A DNA stretch of 64,000 nucleotides from Capitella teleta (lineage: Eukaryota; Annelida; Polychaeta; Capitellidae), in the NCBI GenBank assembly GCA_000328365.1, contig KB296320.1:155862-219861 (forward strand), written 5' to 3'. The notes beneath the pieces are model-generated. The model was not told where the DNA came from. It did not search any database and worked only from the letters and a program-made list of their open reading frames with translations. Both the position numbers and the translations under genes were made by a program. Shown in pieces: positions 54,801 to 64,000 of the stretch (position 1 is the stretch's first letter; every line of letters begins with the position of its first letter).

Positions 54801-57667
54801 GAAATTTGATATTTTGAATTTGACTCAAAGGGAAAACGGTACACGAGTATGAATAAAGGGATATTGCGCAAAACTTCAGATATGAAAACACTTGTAAGTC
54901 ATCGATGGATGCGACCCAGAAAGGCAAAACCGACGCACACAGTCGACTGTGGGGTTGATCAGACTCACTTCACACAGGGAAAGCAAGAGATTCTTTTACG
55001 GGACCTTCTGTTCATATCAACTAACTGTTCATGGAACTGTATGACACATGTTATGACATATATTTGTTATTTAACTTCCAATAACATTGCGCCAAACAAA
55101 CACATTGCGCCCTGTGCAATTCATATTTAATCGGTTTTTACAGCACGTTCATTGTCACGCATATAACGAGGTGCCACCTGACACAATTACCTGCGAATAA
55201 TGAAGGGACAATTCATTCATATAATCTAGGTGTGTAAAAACTACAAATCATGATTCTGCTATCTCTCTCCACCACCAGTATTCATTGCTTTCATGTTCCC
55301 CGATCGGTTCGTATTCTGCGAGTGTATGCTTCTTAGTTTTCAAATGCTATAACGAAAAATATAAATAAAATATTATCAGCAGAACTTATAGGCCTGGATT
55401 CCCGGATTAACATACTTCTATTGCTTTTGAATTACTGGCGATGTTGCGGTCTGTGGGTTACGTAATCGCTTCAGGGGTCTGGCTCTCTGGTCCCCAGAAG
55501 CGATTACGAGGAGCGTGTCTTGAACGCATTATGTAATCATAATCTCGTCTAATCATGCAGTGATATGAATAACGACCTCAAGAATTACTGCCAGGTATTT
55601 ATAGTAGATTATATGTTTATGGCTCAGCCGCTTCATTTGCTATGACTGTTACTTGTGCTTTCAGGTCTCTCATACTTGCTTACCTAATAACTGGATAATT
55701 AGGCTTCGCAAATTGTTCTAGAAGATAGTCAGTGAACGACTATTTCTCTGCTACTATATAGTACTCAATATATGAATCTATTTACCGCCGTCTATCAAAG
55801 CAGAAATAGACTGAATCGATGAATCCACAGATATGATGACTGATGACGAAGCGTCCACTTCCTGTGATCAGGGGAGGTTAATCCCCTTGCGGAATGGCTG
55901 TAGGAGCAGTATTTACCCGTGATTCATGATTTACCTCCGACCGACCGTATATCTTTTTATTGGAGGGTTTTCTTAGAAGTATTTTGTTTACTGACCACTT
56001 TATTCGTGCGTGTTAACCACATTAAAGGGTCACTTCCGATTCGGATTATAACTTTGAACAGTTTATTTATTATTTATTTTTTAATATTTTTTTTTTTCTT
56101 GTCAAGAAAGCTTTAAAAATGTGTTCGCTATTATTCACATTGCGTCAACTCCGCTTTGCCATGCTCCAATTCGGTTAACTATACAATACAAAATCAACAC
56201 TAAATATTCACAAACTGATATACTTTATCTTAATGCTTATAAAGAAGTGCCAAAGTACAGATCTTATATGTCTGGTGTAGTGCAAGCCATACGGTTCTTA
56301 CACTTGTTGGCTTTAAACTTACGACTAGAAAAAACTTTACTTTATGAAGGACTGAACCGTCCGCATTTTGGGTGCATTCGTGATTTAAATCAATGTCAAC
56401 AAAAAGCAGAAGAATAAACATTAAAAAATGAATTTTCAATTCAATTGCAATAATTCAGAGAAGAGCTCAAAGTTGGCATGAGTCAATTTCCACGCCTAAT
56501 AGTTCCACTGTCACCGCTGTGCCCTTGAGTTCATGGGTTGGTAAATAAATCAATTATCCAGAAAAAAAAAAACTCCCAGCGAACTTAGTAGATAGTTTCT
56601 CGGTTGTTTGGTTTTGAGCATCATTTCGTGGTGTGAGCTAACCACTTCCGATAATCGACCGCTGACAGAATACGCTTGAAACGCACGTTTCCTGGTTTAA
56701 TAAGTAAACGTTTCAGTTCAAAGACATAAATGGCGAACTTAGAGCGGAGCATCAAAGGTCTGCTTAAGAGGTATAAAGTTATAATATAATCATAAAACGT
56801 GATTTATTCTGACAGGTAATATTCATTTTTACTGAAGAGTGGGAATTAAGAAATGAGAATTGAATAATAAGGTTAGGATAACTGGAATCTTGAAAAAGGA
56901 GATGAAGGGAGGGGGGAGGGGGGGGGTTGATGGCTGAGATTTATGGAGTGGCCTCAAGGTAAACAATCATTGCAGAATGCATTTAATAAGACAGGTATTG
57001 CCAGGTATATGACCCATATTGCATAAACACTCACACAGCTTAGCACTTCTCGATTCCAATGATGGATGCGTGAAAGAGAGAGAAAGAAAAGATCAAAGCG
57101 ACACTCGAGATCTGATACATCTGATAGACTCACGCCTCTCGACATTCCTCTCCCATGTCAACAAGATGTTCAGCAGATTAATGCCTTTTTTATCCACGCG
57201 ATATACACTAGTACACTTGCCCCAATTTGAGACTCGAAATCTATGCTCACTCTAGTTTTTACCAATGATAAACCACGTCTAGGGTTATATATAAACGAGA
57301 ACAAGTTTATATTTGGTAAATTAATGATTAATACGGATATTGATAAGCGTTTGATCTTTGCTGACTTTAATGATTTGCATCGTGGGTTGATTTCTGTTTG
57401 GGACAATCTCCCACGTGACAACGGGAGAAATCGATCCGTGTTTTGGGTGCAAGGGGAACAGAGGCGTGAGTCAGAGCGGGATGTCCTTTGAGTGAGGGTT
57501 CTTACTACGAGCCCTCTTCAATGGCTGATTCGGGGGTAGGGGCCGAAGCGCGTGCTGCAAGTGCTGATCGCAAGACGGCGTCGCATTCATTGCAGTTTAT
57601 CGCGTAATTTTCCTGAATTTGGCGGCGGGCAGACAGCCGAAGCTGCTGTTGGCGCCGCTTCTCCCAG
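51899..57667. other. Gene-poor stretch with short frames
   Basis: No recognised gene. A 96-codon frame at 54389-54679 (+) follows an acceptor-like TTTAAATTCCAG and ends before a T-run. Frames at 56121-56417 and 57243-57491 (+) are similar in size. None resembles a family I know, and such lengths are expected by chance several times in this window. Confidence 0.4.
52824..53024. promoter_or_regulatory. Cluster of three TGACGTCA palindromes
   Basis: Exact CRE-type palindromes lie at 52824-52831, 52994-53001 and 53017-53024 in otherwise AT-rich DNA far from any recognised gene. A distal CREB/ATF-bound element is inferred only from the motif. Confidence 0.4.
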
Positions 57668-58033
57668 CGGTTGGACTCTAAGAACGTCGTAACGTGGTTA
57701 CTTCTCCATTGGAAGGTCTTTGATTGGCAGAATAACTCCGTCGTCACGACCCGACTGGTGCCGGACATCCCAGACAGAAAGTTCTTTGAAGTAACTGGCC
57801 AATGGCCCGGCTGTGACAAACTGATGCGAACATTTCACGGAATCATTCCGCGCACGTTCTGCGAGTCGCGACACTGTCTCAGTACTCAAGAAGTTGAACA
57901 TATCATTCGGGGTTGGAAAGCTCGTAAAAATGAGTTTGTTTTCGGAGCAAGCTCTTCCCGAGACTCGATGATGCACAGAGGTTTGGTGCGAAGTCCCTGG
58001 ATGTCAGTAGCGACTTCTGAGGAGTTACGATGA
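57668..58033 (+). CDS. Candidate uncharacterised terminal coding exon
   Basis: The frame follows an acceptor-like CTTCTCCCAG and runs 121 codons plus TGA at 58031-58033. Composition and codon use are near those of the real exons here. The stop overlaps TGAATAAA, so a poly(A) signal sits right at the end. Trp, Cys and charged residues are spread as in a folded protein (for example EVTGQWPGCDKLMRTF and EVEHIIRGWKARKNE). I do not recognise the family, and no upstream exon with matching phase was found. An exon of an unknown gene or a relic of one is possible; chance is not excluded. Confidence 0.3.
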   Translation, partial: RLDSKNVVTWLLLHWKVFDWQNNSVVTTRLVPDIPDRKFFEVTGQWPGCDKLMRTFHGIIPRTFCESRHCLSTQEVEHIIRGWKARKNEFVFGASSSRDSMMHRGLVRSPWMSVATSEELR

Positions 58034-58554
58034 ATAAATTTTGATGTCTTTCTCGCGCTGTATGCACTCTCCAGTCAGCGAGCTCGTTAAATCTACTTTT
58101 GAAAAGGCAACGGCGAAGTGCTGTCTTTACTTTGAAAGGCGAAGTTAAGCAGTAATGGCATTCTGTCGCTATTAAGCGCTAATTGTTGCTCTGCTTGCTT
58201 GCATGAACACAAGAAAGAAAGAAAAAAAATGATCACAACAGTTTTGCTTCACGTGAATTCAGAACGGCCTATCTATACTGACCATAAACTTATTGTGTGT
58301 GATATCCAAATTATCTCAATTTCTTTTTTTTTTTTTTTTTTTTTTTTTGCATGCGATGGTAAAAAAAAAATTAATACAATTAAAGGTGCATTTTACAAGG
58401 TGGAGTCAGACCACCTATGCGAATAGTACATTGTTCACAGGTGACACTGCACAGGGTTGGGTCATCCCTTGCATGTGTAGCAGACCACATCAAAGCAGCT
58501 CTTTGGCCACCGACAAAACGATCGCCTCGAGGCTGCTGCTGCAGAGAATCGATG

Positions 58555-58815
58555 TGACGTCACGCTTGTCGGAATTATCATGAATATTCATGAGATTCCC
58601 CGCCCAATGAGAGCGGTGCTGAGAAAAGCGATTCGCGAGTAGGAGGGCCATTAACTGGCATACTACGAACTCCGATTGGAGGAGCCAGCCCTGCCTGATT
58701 TCCAAGCACAGCAATTTTTTTGAATGAACACAGAAAGTACGTCACCGGCCACTATAGTAAGTCGAGTCATTCGTCGTGCTTATAAGGCGAGGGAGCCGCT
58801 ACAGACGACAGAAAC
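58555..58815 (+). promoter_or_regulatory. P450 promoter with TATA box
   Basis: TATAAGG at 58781-58787 places the start near 58812. Upstream are TGACGTCA (58555-58562), the palindrome ATGAATATTCAT near 58580, a CCCAATGAG and an inverted CCAAT in CGATTGGAGG. There is no ATG between the inferred start and the coding ATG. Confidence 0.7.
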
Positions 58816-58959
58816 AACTTGGCTGCGTTCGACGAGCAAGTCAGCATAAGACCCTCGACAGCAACTCGACAGCATAAATTTTTATCAACCACCAGCAAGC
58901 ATCACTTGAAAAGAACGACCGACGACTTCATTTGACTCTTCAACTTGTGCTTGTGCAAG

Positions 58960-61688
58960 ATGTTGGCTATTGGGACTTGGATTCTTTTGGTCATCTTTGC
59001 CATCCTGATCTGCATCTACGTCGTCATGACCAACTTTATGCGGAAACGGTAAGAGTTTTTGACTTTGTCTTTTTGCTGCATCTTTGATCAACCAGCAATT
59101 ATATTATAAACATGCAGATATATTATTTTAAAGATAAGTAATTTGTATGCTTTGGTCCCTAAAACGTGTAATTCGCACGCCACGGTGGATCATGCCGGAT
59201 TTAACACGCGGTATTTAAGCATGCCAGCAGACGTAAAGAGTGAATTTAATAATAAAATAGGAGCTATTGAAAGCAGGATTGGGATCAGGGGGGGGGGGCG
59301 GTCAACGGGATCAACATTCCTCAGCGTCGTCGCTTTAAATTGTTGTTGGATACATGGTGACTGTGTATAAACATATTGATTTATTCTTATGTGCCATGAA
59401 GCACGTATTAACCTATTGCTATATACCTCTCTATTGCATCACCGTATATGCCAATCAACGTGAGTGACAGGTTTCATAAACGACCCAGACGAAACGTAGA
59501 CGAAACACACGCAGTAGCACCCTCCTGTTAGAAACCTCGACACCTCTGAAAACCCCTTTGTGCGTGATATTCGATGTTGATACCTGCAAGATGGGCGGCA
59601 TCTTCGGCCACATGCATGTTGCAAGAGAGAGCATGGTGCAGTCATGCACTGCGCCCACGTTGACGGCAGATGTGACTATGGAGCGTTTATCGAGCTATTT
59701 TAAGAATGATCAATGCAATGTCGGTTTCAATTTATAATTAAAATTTATGGCTGTATGCCAACCGAGATATCTCGCCATCTTTTGGGCCTTGCAGGCAGAC
59801 TCGCAAAGATTGCTCGATCAGACGACCAGTTCCAAGAAACAGCCATAAGTCATCAAATTAATAATCGATACTTCTTCATCTCCCTACTATCCCACCCGAC
59901 CTTGGTGTCTCCTTTTTTCCACTTCCCCGTTTTATTTTGTCACGTGGGTTGAACATTTCCATGTTTCATCCACAGGCGCCAGGGCGAGCCACCCATCGTG
60001 AAGGGACACATGGTTTGGGGAAGCGCTCAGCACTTTGCCGAGAACGCCGTGTCCTTCCTGCAAGAATCCACCAAAGAGTACGGAGATGTCTTCACCATTC
60101 GTCTGGTCAACCAGTACCTGACCATCATCAATGACCCCCACAGCTACGAGGCGATGAGTAGCGAGAAGAACTTCGACTTCGACCCCATCCAGAAACAGGT
60201 CAACTGGAACGTCTTCAGCTTCGTCCTGAAGGACGCCCGCAAGATGATCAAGGACACCGGGCGCACAGTTCGCGGCTCTTACCTCCAGGCCGGTTTCGAC
60301 AGCTTCGCCAACAATCTCGCCATCTCCTATGACAACATGGCCGAGACCGCACCCAACCCGAGTCTGAAGAACGAGGAGAACTGCCACCCATGGCACACCG
60401 ACGGACTGCGTACCTTCGCTGCCTCGACCATCTTCGATGCCATTTTCAACACCGTCTTTGGCCGTGATGACGGCCACCCATTCGACTCTAACATGGTTTT
60501 CCGCAACCTTGAGGTTTTCCACAAGTCCTTCAACTACTTCTGGCTGGGTTTCCCCAAAGGCTTGTTCCCATCTGCTATGAAAGCTTTGGAACAACTGGTT
60601 ACCATGCCCGACGCTGAAGAACTCCTGGCAAGATCAGACGTTTCCGACTACATCACAACCGCAGTGCGCTACATGCAGAAGCTTGGACAGTCAGAAGCAG
60701 ACATCAAGGGCCACAACCTGGTTTACCTGCACGTCAACTATAACACCTTCCGCCTGGCTTTCTGGGCCCTGAACAACCTCCTGGAGAACCCAAAAGCCCA
60801 CGAGAACCTGATGTCTGAGCTGAACGCTGCCATTGAAGACAAAATGCAAGGCAACAGCGCCGTCTTCACCATGAAGGACATCGAGGAGCTTGATGTTCTG
60901 AGTAAGTCAATTCTGGGTCATTCTGAACCACGTGATCTAACTTTGCCCTTCCTCCCTTTGCAGACAGCGTCGTCAACGAGTCTTTCCGCATGGCCAGCGG
61001 AGTCTTCATGGTCCGATACATCCAGGAGGACACCAACTTCCAGACCTCGGCTGGCAAAACCTTCCTGATGCGCAAGGGTGACCGAGTCGCCATCTACCCC
61101 CCAGCCATTCACAAGGATGCCGAGATCTTTGAGCAGCCTATGGTGAGTGTTCACTTTATGACAGGTGTATTTGCATACTAAGGTATGCCACGAGGAAGTC
61201 CCAAATATAGCCTATGGAAGGGGTGGGGCCCCACTCAACACATTTGACTTACTAGTATAAGCCGATATTCAAACATTCGGCACGAGTCACTCCAAGTTTA
61301 CTCTTGTTTGTATATTAGCAACCAAATATAAACAAAATGCATTCCACGCCTATTTCCGGTTTTAATGTTTTTCTTCTTTCTTTCTTTCTTAAAGGAATTC
61401 AAGTATGATCGTTTCTGCAATGGAAAGAAGTTCTACAAGAATGGCGAGGTCATCAAGCATCCTCTGATGGCGTTCGGATCCCTCTGTCCCGGCAAACGCT
61501 ACGCCCTTCTCCAGATCAAATGGTACCTCATGTCCGTGCTGACCCGCTTCGACATGCGCCTCCAGGAGGGCGAGCATGCACAGTACGCTTACGAGTACCA
61601 CGGCCACGAGATCCTGCCCCCCACCAAAGACATCAAGTTCGACTTCCGAGAAAAGAATCACGTGGTCCCCTTGGAGCTGGCCAATTAG
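58960..61688 (+). CDS. Microsomal cytochrome P450 of the CYP7/CYP8 group, complete
   Basis: Exons 58960-59048, 59976-60901, 60964-61142 and 61395-61688 join in phase to 495 residues. Residues 4-24 form a hydrophobic signal anchor followed by MRKRRQGEPP, a usual ER-membrane arrangement. The heme loop is FGSLCPGKRYA with Cys429; the K-helix ExxR is Glu344-Arg347 (ESFR). WHTDGLRTF...TVFGRD matches the CYP7A1 segment WVTEGMYSF...TIFGRD. The I-helix reads HVNYNT at 282-287, without the AGxxT signature; CYP7/CYP8 enzymes also depart from it (CYP7A1 ASQANT, prostacyclin synthase ATQGN). Family members act on sterols or prostaglandin endoperoxide; which applies here cannot be told. It could be a lineage-specific paralogue. 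The gene stands alone, with a gene desert upstream. Confidence 0.92.
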
Positions 61689-62555
61689 AAGGCAGCATTG
61701 CAAGATTATAACAACACTTGATGTAACCCTAGTACTCAGCTGCTAATTTGCATGTATGTAAATTAGGCCATTGTAATGACGTCACGAGTTGTTGCGCGGT
61801 AGAGCTGGCCTCAGAATACTCGACCATGGTTAGTGCTTGATCCTTTGAAATACGGTGCTGTAGCTATACCATACTCCCCCCTTCTTGTTCTTAAAACATT
61901 TTTTTTTCTGTGAGAATGTGAGTTTGAAAGATATTTATGAATTTGTAAATGACATATTCTATGTGTATTTATATTGTATTTATATTAATATATATAAAAG
62001 AAACTAATATATTATTGCCATTGTACAACGCCCTGCTCCTCTGGATACAGAATCTCAGCTTGTTTTTATATTTAATTCTGATCTCAATGTCCTATAATGA
62101 TTAACAAAACCTATATTATTACGTAATTCCACTGACGGGATATCCTACTGAGTCCATAGCAACGCATTTATTAACTTCGAAAATTTGAAATCCAACATCA
62201 CGAATCATAAGTACGACGGAATATTGTTCCCAAAGCCCTCCCATTTTTTAAATAACTTATTTCTCCAGATATTTATTTGTTTTTATTTATTATTATTATT
62301 TTTCCTGCCCATTGTGTTTCAGTAATATTAATGTAATATTTTATTTATTTAAACCGGATAAGCCGTCTTGTTTTGTTCCCATAAAAAAATCGACACTTAC
62401 TACTGCCACAAATTTCATTTTCATTTTCATTTCACCCATTATCGCCCATATGGCATCCTTTCTTCATTCACGATTTTTTTTTTTCAGCGAATATGTATAA
62501 TGTATTATATTATTGTATTTATAATCATCAATATTTGACACAACGATGAAATAAA
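61689..62555 (+). other. P450 3' flank with candidate poly(A) signal
   Basis: AT-rich, non-coding. AATAAA is at 62550-62555; nearer AT-rich variants around 61985 are also possible. TGACGTCA at 61777-61784 lies here. Confidence 0.4.
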
Positions 62556-63676
62556 AATGCTCAATTTTACTCGGGTTTTCTCTCCTCATTCGCGTGTGCT
62601 GGTGGCACGATAAGAAATAACCACCGAAGGAATTTATAGCCTTGTAAAACTCCAAGCTCAGATGACAAAAAAAACTAAATTTATTACTTCTCTGATTTCG
62701 CACCTCAAGTTCTTTCTCTCTTTCACTCGGTCTTTTTGTCGCTCTTTCTTTCAGTAAGGGAAAATTGTCGCCAACAGAGTGCGTTATGATTACTCAGTCG
62801 ATGGAATACTACATGTGAAGTTACTCAAAATCATAATGCATCAAATGGTGCCTTTGATTGAGTATTCTGTTGCTGTTTGGTGCGTAAACACCGTGATTGT
62901 AGTGTGACCCGTGACCAATGACTGAACGGGTCAAATGTCAAGTTTGTAGGTCAATAGATTGAGAACGCGATGTTATCATGACTTCAGAAGGACTTCAAGA
63001 AAAGAGCGTAAAACAATAAAAAACGAAATAAAGAGGTTGAAGGGTTTGAGGTGATCATGCGAAGGGACGTGTTCACGAAGGCACTTAATCGGAAATCAAT
63101 GATCTTGGTTAGAATTGATTTAATTGAGTTATCACAGCAAGAACATGTAATGTCGTGTGACTGAAATCCACGTGCACGAGACACGATGAGTTGGCTAAAT
63201 CATTCACTGCACATTTTAAAAGAGGAACCATAAAACGAAACTATGAATGGTTTATATGTGTGTAAGGGCAGAATGAAAGGAAATTACTAATCTATGAGAA
63301 CAACGTCATCATCGTGTAGGGTGGAATACGAGTAAGGCATTGTTTAATTCTGACGTTTGGAGATTTGCAGGTCGCTCGTAATATGCATCTTGATCATGTA
63401 CGCCCATGGGTGTGATGCTACGTGCAGAATACCACATCCACATTTTAACAGCTTTATTTTTAACTCTTCAATTGTCGCTAGTGGGGATCTAAATGACACC
63501 AGCTCTATAATTATCATCCCACACGTAATAGTACTACTCATTATCTGCATATTAAACTTCCCATTCCGAATTTTTAATTGACAGGCAAGGTTGTCAGCTT
63601 TGGTAGAAAACAGGAGAGAGAAAAAAAAACCCACTTCTCGTAGAGTCAACAGTCTGGACCATTTCCCCGAAAAAGT
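62556..63676. other. Stretch without recognised features
   Basis: No gene or repeat was recognised, apart from a single CGTTATGAT at 62782-62790 with a one-base variant of its complement about 40 bases on. Confidence 0.45.
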
Positions 63677-63895
63677 TCACTGATTCACAAGTTTATGAAT
63701 TACTCGAGTCTCGACGGGTGGCGAAATGGCGGGAAAAGGAAATAAAATTGTCGTCTGCCAAAACGGAAGCTCTGAAAGTTTCCATCGCAGCAGCATGCGT
63801 CGTTCTGAACGAGAAAATAACACTTGATTAAAGCGACAGTGATTCGCTTTAGCGACGGCTACAAATGGGTCATTCGGAGCGGAAGTGTCAGCCAT
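63677..63895 (-). CDS. Possible first coding exon of a minus-strand gene
   Basis: Reading leftward from 63895, GAGATGGCTGAC overlaps a YY1-like ATGGC core at a start codon and is followed by an ETS-like ACTTCCG. The opening MADTSAPNDPFVAVAKANH is protein-like, and the flank up to 63960 is GC-richer. Housekeeping genes often start this way. The frame as a whole is not recognised, and no donor was settled, so this is weak. Confidence 0.25.
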   Translation of the reverse strand: MADTSAPNDPFVAVAKANHCRFNQVLFSRSERRMLLRWKLSELPFWQTTILFPFPAISPPVETRVIHKLVNQ

Positions 63896-64000
63896 CTCAA
63901 GTGGGCTGACGGATAGAAAACTAAATTTTCAACCTCCTGCCGTGCGGTGGGCGGCAAAACATATTTGATAGCCATTCCCAGCAGGGCTTAAGATTCAACG

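Noticed and set aside
53694-57491. String of short plus-strand frames, considered as remains of a virus-like or Polinton-type element
   Set aside because: None shows a polymerase, integrase, capsid or ATPase motif, and frames of this length are expected by chance.

Overview
The window is nuclear DNA of an invertebrate animal. It carries spliced single-copy bilaterian genes (MITF/TFE, a globin, CADPS/CAPS, KMT2E/SETD5 and a CYP7/CYP8-type P450) in AT-rich flanks with microsatellites. Many introns are only 48-62 nt, and each family is present once within the window. This fits a compact invertebrate chordate genome such as a tunicate, but nothing here proves the clade. No bacterial, organellar or CRISPR features are present.

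Layout: 213-4749 (+) is the 3' part of an MITF/TFE bHLH-zipper gene, whose first exons lie left of the window. 8355-8910 (+) is a complete three-exon globin gene with its own TATA promoter. 9581-10274 is a non-autonomous terminal-inverted-repeat element. 11692-27118 (-) is a complete 27-exon CADPS (CAPS) gene for dense-core vesicle priming, with C2, PH and MUN regions. 27240-27540 is a TATA-less NRF1/ETS/YY1-type region between divergent CADPS (-) and KMT2E-like (+) genes. 31711-39645 (+) is a KMT2E/SETD5-like PHD-SET gene that runs into a 728-base assembly gap and probably ends near 40.9 kb. 41-58.7 kb is a gene-poor stretch with a pogo-like MITE, weak reading frames, a tRNA-like relic and a second gap. 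58960-61688 (+) is a complete four-exon P450 with a TATA promoter.

The genes do not form a pathway. The clearest functional link is architectural: CADPS and the KMT2E-like gene appear to share a divergent promoter. The globin and P450 have focused TATA promoters, as expected of tissue-specific genes.

The most unusual signals are three. The 9-mer CGTTATGAT is in strong excess and occurs as inverted pairs inside three introns of the KMT2E-like gene. The palindrome TGACGTCA is in excess. Several splicing oddities also stand out: a GC-AG intron, tandem donor and acceptor sites, a 51-nt in-frame globin intron and a possible internal MITF first exon. I did not find a convincing wholly new multi-gene system. 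All splice models were derived by eye from reading frame, splice consensus and remembered family sequences, and no database search was run.
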